Positions 13,701-25,015 of a DNA stretch of 64,000 nt are shown here, piece by piece. The DNA comes from Xiphias gladius (taxonomy: Eukaryota > Chordata > Actinopteri > Istiophoriformes > Xiphiidae), in the NCBI RefSeq assembly GCF_016859285.1, contig NC_053400.1, forward strand, positions 33,597,501-33,661,500, given 5' to 3'. The first letter of the stretch is position 1; each line of letters opens with the position of its first letter. The notes beneath the pieces were generated by a model. The model was not told the origin of the DNA. It did not search any database and was given only the letters and a program-made list of their open reading frames with translations. The position numbers and the translations under genes were made by a program.

Positions 13701-16409
13701 GGGTGTAGCCGCTCTGCCTCTGCCCAGTTCGTTTAGCTATTTTCTTCATGACAGCGGCTCGTTACCCGCCGTACATGTAAAGCTACGTTGGTTCTGCTCA
13801 GTCACCCTGAGCTCTCACCTTCTCACGGCGGTTTTCTCGCTACTTCACAGCTTTTTACACGCCACTCAGAGCTGCTAGTTACCTTAGCTTAGCAGCTAGC
13901 GATGGCCTCCCTCTGTCCCTCTCGCTCTCCGGCCCGGTGCGTCTCATGTTTAGCTACAACTCTGCGTCCTGCCTCGGCGACAATGGTACATGTAATAAAT
14001 GTAGTTTGTCTGCAGCGACGGAGGCGAGGCTCAGTGAATTGGGAGAACGGCTCCGCACCACGGCAGCCACAGCGTTGGCCGCGGTAGTTAGCCGGTAGCC
14101 GGGGCGCAGCCCCCGGCGCAGCTCCGGAGCAGCCCGGAGGGCAGGGCGGCTGGGTGACCGCTCCCCGCTCAGCGACACGCCCGCTGAGAAACCAGCTCTG
14201 GTCATTGGCAGCTCTGTGTCTGGGAGACGTGAAGGTAGCGACACCGGCGACCGTAGTCAGGTGTTTTCCCGGAGCAAGAGACGTGGAGTCCTGTATAAAG
14301 CTGCCGGCCGAGGATAAACGTAAATACACTACGATTGTTACGCCCGTCGGCGGTAACGACACCAGATTACTCCAATCGGAGGTCACGAAATTGAACGTTG
14401 AGTCTGTTTGTACATTTGCAAAGACAATGTCGGACTGCGTCGAGGTGGTGCCAAGCAAACGGCGCCGGCTTCGTAGATCCCCGGCGGACTTTCTGGGGCA
14501 GACCTGGTCTGATGAGGAGGGACGGCATACATCCCACTTTGGATGGAGCAGCTCTCACATCTACAAGTCTGACTGAGTTTATTAGTAGACCAAAACCATG
14601 ACAAGCCAGACCTGAGACCAGGAGGCAGAGTTCAGTCCTTCACACTTCTCCGTGCTTTCCCACCCAAACCCCCATAGAGACTGCCTCTGCCCCCCCCCTT
14701 AATCAATTAACTCAAACAGAAGAGGAGTTGCACACAGAAACCTAATAAAAACGAAGCCCACCACTGCAGAGGTACAACAAAACAGGAGAACTGAATGTGG
14801 ATCGCTCCCATCCAAAGCCATGTTGGTGAATGATCTAATGTTAGATCATCATCATAGATTTATTTAGTCTCACTGAAACCTGGCTGTGTCATGATGCATA
14901 TGTCGGCCTAAATGAATCCACTCCCCCCATATTAATACTCACATTCCTCCGGGCACCGACCGAGGAGGTGGAGTTGCAGCCATTTTCGACTCAAGCCCAA
15001 TAATCAGCCCTAAACCTAAACTCAATCATAACTCATTGGAAAGCCTGGTTCTTAAGTCTCTCACGTCCATAGCCTGTTCTATTTGTGATAGGGTACCGCG
15101 CTCCTGGCCCATGCTCTGAATTTTTATCTGAATGCTCAGAGTTTTTATCAAGTTTAGTCCTTAGTGCAGATAAAGTAATTATAGTAGGTGATTTCAGTAT
15201 TCATGTGGATACTGATAATGAGCCTTAGAACTGCGTTTATCTCATTGTGAGGGTGTAAATAAACCCACTCACTGTTTAAACCGCACCCTGGACCTCGTTC
15301 TGACTTACGGCATCGAAACTGAACGTTTAATAGTCTTTCCACGGAATCCTCTTTTATCTGACCATTCTTTGGTAACTTTTGAATTCCTATTGCTGGACTA
15401 CACACTGTTAGGCAGAAATGTTTTTTTTTTTCTAGATGTCTATCTGAAAGTGCTGTAGCTAGATTTATAACGGATGACTCACTCGTTCCCTCCCAAACTG
15501 ACCCTCTTGTTGATAGAGCTGCAGGCTCAGTGAGAATGACACTCGACTAACGCCCCTCTACAAAAGAAGACAATAAAACAAAGGAGGTTAGCGCCATGGT
15601 TTATCTCCCAAACCCACATATTAAAGCAAACTACTTGAAAACTAGGAAGGCCTCTGTAAAGCCAGAGTAGCCTATTACTCATCTTTATTAGAGGAAAATA
15701 AAAACAACCCTGGGTTTCTTTTCAGCACTGTAGCCAGGTTGACAGAGTCATAGCTCTACTGATCCATGTATCCCTACAGCTCTGAGTAGTGACGACTTCA
15801 CGAGCTTCTGTAATGATGAAATTCTAACTATTAGAGACAGAATTCACCACCTCCTGCCCCCTCAACCGGCACCGATTTATCCTCAAACACAGGAACCTTA
15901 GAAACAGCTTTAAAACCGGATGTATTTTTAGACAGTTTTTCTCCCACCGACCTTCAGCAGCTGACCTCAAAAATGTCTTCTTCATTGAATTGAATAGGAA
16001 ACGGTCAGATAGATATTCCGTGTTCACAGTTGACAGTTTGACATTGTGTTACAGGAAAGCTACTGCAGTGTCCAAAACGGACAGTGTTCCTCCTCTGGGG
16101 GGGCCTCGAATGCGCTCGGTGAATTTTGTGCCGTAAACTGTGTGAGCAGAATGGGCCGGTGTCCAGCAAGTAAAAGAAAATAACAGTAACATTAAAAAGA
16201 TTTACAAGAAAAGCTGCGTTTTGTAATTCAGAAAAATTCATCTCTAATAAGGTGTTTATCAGGATGTGTGGATGAACCTGCGTCGAATGAAAAGTGAGAA
16301 ACTTACCAGTTGCTTGTGCGAGGGCTATCACGACGTCCTGACAGGAAGTGTATAGTGATAGGCCGCAGACCACTCTGACCACACCCTCAACCCACACCTT
16401 CAGCTCCAT
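10793..16409 (-). CDS. rassf7: RASSF7: N-terminal RASSF protein, Ras-association domain plus coiled coil (372 aa, 4 exons)
   Basis: Member of the N-terminal RASSF group (RASSF7-10); such proteins link Ras-like GTPases and JNK signalling to microtubule and centrosome behaviour. Minus-strand coding exons: 16307-16409, 12464-13057, 12098-12366, 10793-10945. All junctions are GT-AG and phase-compatible. The start [16 protein letters not shown] is diagnostic. Residues about 1-85 form the RA domain (...[24 protein letters not shown]... to the [15 protein letters not shown] motif). A Pro/Ser-rich linker follows, then a coiled coil from about residue 150 to 320 rich in Leu/Gln/Glu, and the family C-terminal signature [20 protein letters not shown]. 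The predicted 372 aa agrees with human RASSF7 (373 aa). The exon 3 to exon 4 join is direct in phase 0; a small missed exon there is possible. A CAG acceptor at 16446-16448 suggests an upstream non-coding exon. A LINE relic lies in intron 1. Confidence 0.92.
11560..11770. repeat. Interspersed repeat in rassf7 intron 3
   Basis: Segments AATTACTGAGCCGATTTTGC, GGGCAGACCTGGATC and CTTGGTGGAGGTCTGCGTTC resemble a repeat of teleost genomes that ends in GGTGGAGGTCTGCGCTCTC. It is non-coding. Intron 3 (10946-12097) also has an A-rich run at 11059-11092. Confidence 0.5.
13550..13606. repeat. 9-bp minisatellite (GGGAGCACC)n
   Basis: About six tandem copies of a 9-base unit, the outer ones varied to GGGAGAACT and the like. 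It lies in rassf7 intron 1 shortly before the LINE relic. The Gly-Ser-Thr repeat frame across it is an artefact. Confidence 0.9.
13680..15995 (+). mobile_element. L2-type LINE relic: ORF1 and partial endonuclease, 3'-truncated
   Basis: Decayed non-LTR retrotransposon in the sense opposite to rassf7. ORF1 begins near the ATG at 13902 ([13 protein letters not shown]...) and shows, across frameshifts, an esterase-like part: [24 protein letters not shown], and a C-terminal [11 protein letters not shown]...[11 protein letters not shown] with the Asp-x-x-His pair of such domains. A second broken frame from about 14857 reads [13 protein letters not shown] and [12 protein letters not shown], hallmarks of an APE-type endonuclease. 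Similarity fades near 15990 before any reverse transcriptase, so the 3' part is missing. Many stops and frameshifts make it inactive. Assignment to the L2 clade is by remembered fish LINE sequences. Confidence 0.8.
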
Positions 16410-16445
16410 CACTCACACTCAGCAGCACCAGGCTCCACCGGCGAC

Positions 16446-19400
16446 CTGCGTGGAGACAGATGTACTACTTGTAACCTTGGTTAGCATGAAACCAAACCAT
16501 GAATAAATAAAAGCAAAGCGCAACCGTCACTACACGCATTGATTTACACGACAATATCTACCCTTAGGAAATATACATCTGTAAACCATCAGAGATTTGT
16601 ATCATAGTATCTCTTGGAAGGTGAAGTTGCAAATCAATGCGCAAGACTAGTAAATTACAATATTGGATTGTAATAGGATTTTTTTGCGTCAGTGTGATGA
16701 AGTACTTTGATTTGCCGGGGTGGAAGAAGGGCTCAGAATCTTTACCTAAGTAAAAGTATCAACAGTGCATAATACACTCTGTTAGAAATTAAAGCAAAAC
16801 GTACGGCGTGTGATTGCACATGCACATACATACATGTAGAGTCATGAAGTTTCATGGAATGGAGGTACTCAGTTGTCAATAGCTCAAAATCGGACAGGTC
16901 AGCACTGTTTTGTGAGATTTAACAGCAACAACACAAATGAACCCACAACGGCCACAACGGCATGTAAACAGCTTCAGCCCTTCGGAGGCTTCTGAACCAC
17001 TGTTGAAGCAGGTTTCATATGTATCTGCTGAAGAGTGGTTCATTTGTGTTGTTGCTGGTCAGACTCACAAACATCAGCTTAACCGAGGATGTCACGCACA
17101 CCTGGTATTTGCTAGCTCTTGTTCTCTTCCTGCCTGCTCCCGATCCCGGTTTTAAAGTAAAGCCGAAAGCTTGGAAGAAACAAAACAACTCCTTTTTTAG
17201 AGCAACTTTACTTTTCTGCGTGTAACTGTACCCAGTTACTTTCCAACACACCGTCAGGCGTGTAACTCACTCATTCGAGCCGGGCTGCAGTATTTTACTG
17301 CTGGAGAGAGAGAGAGCGGGAAAAGAGGGAGACCTGTAGAGAGTGAAGGAGAAGCTGGATAGCCAGGTATGGAAAAAGTATGGGAAGACAAAATGGAGAA
17401 AAGAAACGCATCTTGAAAAATATAACGCTTTTTCTTTACAATTTGAGGAGACATTTTGAGTCATCTGTCTTTGGTGCTGAATGCTGCTTTCTGGGTCGAG
17501 TTTTGAAAGAGGACTTGCTGAGTTGTTTTTCTTTTGTTTTTAAGCTAATTTGTAACGTTAAGTAGCCGTGTTTTTTTTTGTTTTTTTTGTTTTTTCAAAC
17601 AAAATGTGTCGCTAAACACATTTTAACTAAGGCAGTGTAAGTATCATGCTGTGTATTTGGTCAATTTGTCTTTGCGTAAAGGGAGTTTTGAAGCTAGCTT
17701 TACATGCTAGTTAGCTACAGGCTGTCAGCCAAGCTGTTTGTGATGGAGGGGATCGCGCCGCCATCGGGGGGTGTAGCGCAGATTAAATCAACTATTAACT
17801 TTTATGTAGGTGCTAGCCTTCATCTGTTCCCGCCTCATGTTCAAACAGTAAACAACCTTGTGGGGAAATCATTCACATCAGCCTCCTATTTGTATTTATT
17901 TGTATTAAATTTTGCCACTTTGTGATAAGAAACACAAAAGCGCCGACAAACCAACGGGTAAATTGCTGCGAAGCAACCATGGCTGGTAGTTTCTAAAAAC
18001 TACAATCCAATATTAACATTGATTCAGTTGATTCAGCTGATTTAAAAGGAGTTACGCACTATTTGTTTCTGCTCTTACTTCTAAAAAAAAAGAAGCTAAT
18101 TTCCGCTATTTAAATGTTGTGAGAACATGTCCAGCCTTGGGAGAAACCATCTTGAAATAAACCGTGAAAACTCCCGAATTTGCATAATGGGATTTTTTTT
18201 CTGTACTTCCCATGATGCCAACACTGTGACTGCAGCAATACTCAGGCGTTTCACTTTAGCCCCACGGAAGGGTGGCCTCTTCCGAAACCTCAGACAATGT
18301 TCTCCTCATGGTGGCCCTAACACTGCGTCACAAGATGCTGACATGTACATCCTGAAGGGTCTCTGTGATAAGTTAAATGACACTCAGTCAGGCGGCATTA
18401 AATCTCCCCAGGAAACATGTATTGTTAATGGTTATATAATGTTTTGGTTTGTGTGAGATTGTTGAATTTGGTGAGTAAAATGGACCAAAGCACCTGGAGG
18501 CTCTCAAATTAGAGTTTTGCTTGTCTCTCTCATGGGAACAAGGAGACTTTCTCACCCTGCTGTTTCCATACAATAGTGTAACCTTCCACCTGCGTGATGT
18601 ATGAAAATGAGCCAGTCTGAGAGAGGAGACAAGTATAAGATATCACTCTCTCATGGTGTCAGTATCCAGCTGGGTGGTTACAGGAAATTTCTCACATACT
18701 GAATTCCACAGGAAAAGCAGAAGTCCAGACTTTTTTTGCAAAAGGGAAAAAAAAAGAAGATTATAACATTGAGTATTGGACTGTAAGACAAACAGCGGCC
18801 TGTTTGAAAGCACCCGGCACGTGGGCAAATACGCTTCAAACAAAAACAGCATACAGTCGATACTCCGTTAAAATTCACCGTGCAGTTTCGGTAAACCAAA
18901 GTCTAATCATTAACTAAGTGGGTCTGTTTTTCAGCTGAAGCTAGCTGCAACTGTTTCAAAACTCCAGTCGAAAACAGTCAATTGAAATTGTAAATTTCTT
19001 CCCAAGCACCGACTAAACGGATCACGAGCGACATTGTTAGCTTATTAGCAGACCTCCCAGAATGCAGCGCAGCATGCGGTTGCAATAAAGTGCAAACCTG
19101 CTACTGTTAGTCTAGGCTGGCTCCACATCTCCGGGGGCATTGGTGAATTTTGAAAATATAGGGAGGAGCTGTTGGTCAGATTGCTACTGTGTGGGGTGGG
19201 GGTGGGGGTGGGGGTGTAAGTGTGCGGCGGAGCAGTAAAGATGATACTTAGGTGGTACGTTATTACAGTGCAATTGAGAAGGTGGAAGAGGTGCGTTCAG
19301 TATCTGTGTGTGCGTTTACCTTTGGGCTGCTGTAGCCTTTATGTTAATGCGACAGCAGACAGTTCAGGACTGTGCTGTTAGGTCCGAACTAGTAATACTG

Positions 19401-21190
19401 CCAAGTGACTTGCACCACGACGTAGTGGGATTGGCAGCACTTCTGCATAACATAGGCGCATGACCCCGTAGGTGAGCGTTTTGTCTGACTGAGCTTATTC
19501 GCTTCAGAAGGTAGAAGAACCCCTCAGTGATCGGTTTAACACAAGAGGCGGGTTTAAATTTAGCACCGGGAAACAGATGTGCGGAGTGTGTGAAGGTTCG
19601 CGTCTGTGCAGGTGTCCCGTGTTTTCGGGAGAAGTCGCACAGATCTGCTGAGGACAGGAATGTGGCAGAACACGCTGGTGTTCCTGGAGGACTCGGGCTC
19701 CGCCCACACATACCTCCTCTCTCTGTTGACCAAATCACTTTCGCCCTCACTGTCATTCAGGAAATAATCAATGGGAACTGCAAAAAAAACCAAAAAAAAA
19801 AAAACCCTTCTTTTCGTGGTTAAAAACTGGTGGAAGTTCTCCTCATTTTCCTGACAAAAATATTTCTTCACATGTGAAACGATAGAAGTAAAATCTCGAC
19901 CTACTCGGTTTCATTTGAAGGTTTTTTTTCTTGATACAAGAATCTTTTTAAGTTGTAAGATTCATTCATCGTCAACTTTATTGTCTGTATTGTACATTAA
20001 CTGTATTCTACGCTCTACAACTCAAGCTGACCAAATCCCTGTCACAGTTTCACTTTCTTCAGTCTACGACCTTTGAACTAAGACTCAGTACGACAGGACT
20101 GCTTTTATAAATCAAATTCTTATTTTTTAACTTGTTTGGTTGCCTGGTTTTAGCTTCCCCCTTGCGTTTGTGCCTGCCTTGTCTCGAGCTGCTCACCAAA
20201 CGTTTCAAACCTCACCACACTATTCTGTCTGCTCAGTAAAGAAGCTCCAATGCCATCACGTACAGTGTGATACTGTTTATACCTTAAAGTTTAAACGAAT
20301 AGGTCCACAGAAGGGTCAACTGTTTTTTTCACATTAGAAACAAAAATCACAGGTGAAAACTTTTTCCTTTTTTCCCTCCTGAAAAACAAACTCGTTTTGT
20401 ACGAGGTAATGATTAGATGTTAGAGCTCAGAGAGGAATTTTAACACACTCACCCGTTAGTTCAAGCTTCTCTCAGTTTCATTGATGGGCCTTTCCTTTCT
20501 CGCTGTTGTGTGTTCAGGCTGGTGGGCAGCTGTGACCCAAGTACACACACCTACAGACACACTTCAGCGGAGGAGGACGAGGAGGAGGAGGAGGAGGAAG
20601 AGGAGGAGTGAAGCCGTGGAATGCAGCTCCTCTGGGTGTGTGGCATGAAGAGTGATGTCACTCTGAAAGTGGTGGGAGGTAACGAAGTGCCTGTACCCAG
20701 GTAGGATTTTCAGTTTTGGGCTCTCCTCCTCTTTTATCTCGGAGGAAAATGTTTTACTTTTTGTTCCTCTACATTTACTTTTAGCGCTGGGTTTACTCGG
20801 CACATTTAGATTTTACTTTCTGCGTAAGGTAAGGGTAAAATATATTTTTCCTTCATGTCTTACGTCTTTGTTTTTTACTGTGAATTGGCCCCAAAGTTGG
20901 AAAAAACAAGGTTTTCACCTGACAGCCACATTAAACTCTGCTCCTCTTCACTCTCAGCAGATTTGCTTTCGATAAATTCTCTGCATATTTAACAACACTT
21001 GTTTAACTTCACCGAAGAAAGGTTCTGAAGATCAGACTTTTACTCGTGCTGAATTGTTCCACGATGATACGGTAGAAAAACGGTTTGAGTTCTTCTCCCA
21101 CCGCTGCCTCTGTCTCTCCAAACAGTGACATCACTGTGACACCGAAACCGGGCTCCTCCCACCACAGGTAACTGATAAAGACTAAGAAGA
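16446..21190. other. Intergenic stretch upstream of rassf7, no gene recognised
   Basis: No supported exon. The first kilobase should hold the rassf7 promoter and any non-coding first exon; a purine-rich AGAGAGAGAGAGCGGG tract at about 17304-17320 is the only local feature. T-runs occur at 17571-17596 and an A-run at 19783-19804. A G-quadruplex motif (19192-19214) and a (GGA)n stretch (20575-20609) are listed or noted separately. The frame at 18127-18456 lacks recognisable motifs. Confidence 0.5.
19192..19214 (+). repeat. G-quadruplex-type repeat (GGGGGT)n
   Basis: Four or more runs of four to five G separated by single T. This satisfies the standard intramolecular G4 pattern. Confidence 0.85.
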
Positions 21191-21204
21191 GCGGCTCCTG
21201 CCAC

Positions 21205-21217
21205 CGCCCATTTCTGT

Positions 21218-21262
<45 letters not shown>

Positions 21263-21292
21263 TGTCTGTGTCTGTTTCTGTGTCTGTTTCTG

Positions 21293-21335
<43 letters not shown>

Positions 21336-21413
21336 TTGTGCTGCGGATTTACAACTCTGCTCAGCTGGTTTTCCTCAGCCCTGCTAAATTACAGCAGCAA
21401 ACAAACAGAATTA

Positions 21414-21456
<43 letters not shown>

Positions 21457-21590
21457 AAAAGTACTGAGGAGAGATGACGGCCAGCAGCACACGTCACTTT
21501 GCTCGAATGCTGCCGAACTGGACGGCAGCATCTCAAATGCAAAATGTGCATGAATGAAATCAACTGCACGTCACAAGTGGCCTGTTCTCA
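21205..21590. repeat. Dispersed element with inverted (TG)n...(CA)n arms, copy A
   Basis: A (TG)n tract at 21217-21334, a spacer of about 80 bases containing CTCTGCTCAGCTGGTTTT, then a (CA)n tract at 21415-21453. The two arms are complementary and could fold back. Downstream text (ACTGGACGGCAGCATCTCAA, GTGCATGAATGAA) matches that after a similar pair at 43868-44190, so this looks like a repeated element, not two chance microsatellites. Confidence 0.75.
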
Positions 21591-21879
21591 TTACCCACAG
21601 TCTTTCACAGTTCAGTCCCCTGAGGCTGCAAGTCACAGAAAAGACCAGACATAGAAGGAATGTGCGACCCTTTCCCCATTTTAATGTAAAGTAATATTCA
21701 GTAGATCATTAGGACACATAGTCCTGTGGCTGCAAAATGCTGTACGATATCATTTACATTTCAACCATCTTTAGGTCTCACTGGCGGCCAGTCTCCCCAC
21801 TACGCCGTCCTTAGACACCAGGTCCGTTTTTTCCGGAGCAGCTCACCTCTCTAAAGCTTGCATTTATTGTAAATTGCCT

Positions 21880-22098
21880 TTTAGCCGTAAAACAGGAGGC
21901 AGGTGGCTCCAAGCTCCTCCTGTCCACACGTCGAAGTATCATTGGGCAAGACACTAAACCCCAAACCCCGACTGTCAGATCGAGCACCTTGCATGGTACG
22001 TTGCTGCCATCGGAGCGTGAGTCTGTGTGAATGGGGTAATGAGATGCAAAGGCCAAGGTGCTTTGGATTAAAGCACCGTATAAATGCGGTCCATTAGC
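21880..22098 (+). repeat. SINE- or MITE-like teleost repeat
   Basis: Contains CTCCTCCTGTCCACACGTCGAAGTATCATTGGGCAAGACACTAAACCCC and ends AAAGCACCGTATAAATGCGGTCCATT-like, the layout of a very common short interspersed repeat of fish. Non-coding. Confidence 0.65.
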
Positions 22099-22289
22099 AG
22101 CCCAGAACACGCCACGTGCCCTTCCGGCTGTTCTTTTCTAAATTGTTTCCGTAGCCGTTAGCTTCTGGAAGCTGAGCCGGCCGAGCCTCTGCTAAGTGAC
22201 ACAGCAGCAGCTAATTACTGAACTTAAAAATTGTCAATTTATTGCTGTTTTATTCTCTTATGAAAACACGTGTGTTATATTTAACTCCA

Positions 22290-22605
22290 TCCATACATCT
22301 ATTAGCTAAACTGCTCATGAGGGGCGTCGGGGGGCCGGAGCCAATCCCAGCTGACGTCGAGTGAGAGATGGGGTCCAACCTGGACAGGTCGACAGTCTAT
22401 CACAGGGCCGACATACAGTATACAGACAGGAAACCAGTAACTCTCACATTCACATCTACGGGCAGTTCAGAGTCGCCAGTTCACCTGCGTGTCTTTGGAC
22501 TGTGGGAGGAAGCCGGAGTACCTGGGGGGGAACATGCAAACTCCACACAGAAAGGCCCCGGATCCAGAACCTTCGTACTGTGAGGCAACAGTGCCCATTA
22601 TATTT
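22290..22605 (+). repeat. Teleost interspersed repeat (GTCCAACCTGGACAGGTCG family)
   Basis: Reads GGTCCAACCTGGACAGGTCG, TCTTTGGACTGTGGGAGGAA, AACATGCAAACTCCACACAG and CTGTGAGGCAACAGTGCCC, a string of words typical of a widely dispersed fish repeat. It carries no intact gene. Confidence 0.7.
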
Positions 22606-22609
22606 ACCT

Positions 22610-24300
22610 TCTTTCTTTTTAAATTTAAAGTTATATTCACTTTCTTATATTTACCTTTTTTTGTGTAATTACTGTGCTCTTTTATACCTGCATTTGAGCG
22701 CCCTCCCCCTGAAAAGCATTTGTCCACCTGGCTGTGGACTTCATGTGCTTTGAGTGCCCCCTTGTGGCTGTTTTCCCAATTGGTATGTTAGTGACATGTT
22801 ACTGCAGAGTCTGTGTCCCGTACAGTATTTGTTATGCTTATACACTGCATCTTATCGTGTCATTATTGAACCCTGAAAGTTTTATTTATCTTAGAATACC
22901 CAAACAAATCTACCAGTGCGGTAAAATTATTTCATCATATTTCCAACATAAATCAACCTGTAGCCTTCTCATGCCATCATGGATATAAATAAGTGATAAC
23001 AAGGGTCTTTGCCAGTTTGTCTTTATACCAGAAGTTCCACCATGTTTCTTTTTATTCTAATTATTATTTTGACTTGAGTTCCATCAGAGCCTGCTACAAA
23101 TCCACTGGCCCTCCAAAAAACTGCCCAAAGTTGAACTCACTCGCTGAGATGTTGGTGAAGATATAAACGGAGGGGCACAACCAGCCTCCAGAGAGCTGAG
23201 GGAGTCGGTCGGGCTGCTGGGTGTCAGTACTAGATGACTTTGTACATTTTCATCCTGCGGGAAGTCGTGAATGTGACTGTGCAGTCTTGCATTTCACTGT
23301 CGGGGAAATTGGTTCGGTACGGTATAAAAAGCTGCAGTGGAGCGTGGACTCAGCACAAGGTAGACTTGACACTTGCGCCCTCAAGTGGTAGCAGGCCGAG
23401 CTGCACAGCATTGTATCACCGTGCTTCTTCCTTGCATTCACCGTTTGCTGTTCACACGGTGTAGTAGCGCTGTTGTGTGTATTTACACAACGGATAGCCT
23501 TGTGTTTAATGGTAAATTACCAGCATCTACTGGCATTCAGTAGATGCTCCTCTGCCTAAGTTTGTCAAAGGACCCATTCACCTAAAACTGCAGATAAACA
23601 TTTTCTCACTGACTTGATACGAAGCCGTGCAGATAGTTGTAGGTTTATTTGCTGCCACCCCAACTCAGTCGAGACAAATGTGTTTTTGGTTTTTTGTGTT
23701 GACAGCATTGAAAAATCCCAATTCAAAAATTCAGCAGCAGTGTTTCCTTTTTTTTTTCCCCAGAAAGTGTCCCCGTTACTGTGGTTAATCCACGGAGAAT
23801 ACTGTAAACAGTTTTTCATATTTGATCAGTAGAAAGCAGTTTCACTTAGAACTAGTGAGAACAGGTTCTGTGGATTGTCCAGAGTAACCGGGAACGTTGT
23901 TTCTGATATGACATGATGCAGCTGATTTCTGTTAAATGTCATTTTTCACTGCTGTGAGCACCACAAATTAAATTCCATTCACCTCCTCTGTATTGGGGCA
24001 GTGCATTTTCTAAGAATATTTCCTACCCGTCTACAATGTAGCCTCACTCTGTGTTTTGAATCAGTAGTGTTGTAACAATGACTTTGGTTGAAAGAAAAAA
24101 ACTTAACTAATGCATTTGTAGAAAAAACCCATTGAACCCAATGTTTGTGAACTTACCAGACTTGAAGTTGGCATTGGTTTATGAAGTTGCAGTTTGGCGT
24201 AAATATTTCCAAATTCTATATGGTGTTTTTAAACCTGCTGACTTTTTTGGCCACTAGGGGGCAGCAGAACCAAGCTGTCAACACAACATTGACAGATCAT
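22610..24300. other. Intergenic stretch, no gene recognised
   Basis: Only anonymous sequence. One perfect 11-base inverted repeat with a 4-base spacer, or near that, sits at 23522-23548 (AGCATCTACTG...CAGTAGATGCT). Confidence 0.45.
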
Positions 24301-25015
24301 CACCTTCTAAGTTGATATGTTGAACTTGACAGCAAACAGTTGCTCGTGTACACATCCAGCAGTCACAGAGCAACATGACCCTTCATCTGGATCTGGTCTT
24401 TGTGTCACACTGATGAATCCAAGTCCAGTATTCTCCCCCTTTTAGCTCTGGTTCTGGTCTCCACCAGCTCCTGAGGGAAACATCTGGCTCTTCAGCTGCT
24501 GAACGCTCCACTGTGTTCACCAAAACCCAAGGTTTCTCAGCAGAATGTTGCCCAGACCATCACTCTGCTTCCGCCGGCTTGCCTTCCTCCTATAGTGTGT
24601 CCTGGTGCCATCTCATCCTCTGGAATATGACCCACATTTTAGGTTGATATGTTGAACTTGTTAGCAAACAGTTGTGTATTTTCACATCCAGCAGTTAACA
24701 GTCCAAAAAAGTCCAGTATTTCCCCCCTTTTAGCTCTGGTTGTGGTCTCCACCAGCTCCTGAGGGAAACATCTGGCTCTTCAGCCGCTGAACGCTCCACT
24801 GTGTTCACCAGCTGGTCTCTGCCTGGGTCCGTCTGCTGTTTGCTGCTGAGCAGGTGGTGGACAGTGGCTTTTTACAGCTGTTTCTTTAAAAACATCTGCC
24901 TGCAGCGGCCAAAAACGAAGCTATGAGAGCGGTGAGAGTGAACCAGAGCAGTAAAGTTCTGGTCCAGACAGATGAACTCTGACTCACTAAAAAAACTGGT
25001 AAGAGCTGAGTTTGC
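24300..25015. repeat. Interspersed repeat bordering GVIN duplication unit 1
   Basis: Two partial copies of one repeat in direct order: GTTGATATGTTGAACTTG...CCAGCAG...CTCCTGAGGGAAACATCTGG occurs at about 24310-24515 and again at about 24645-24780, continuing to GGTGGTGGACAGTGGC and GTAAAGTTCTGGTCCAGACAG. The same text recurs at 33312-33775 between the two GVIN genes and, diverged, at 4440-4650. Confidence 0.8.

Noticed and set aside
13889-14458. 189-aa minus-strand frame in rassf7 intron 1
   Set aside because: It is the antisense of the LINE ORF1 region, which is recognisable on the plus strand.
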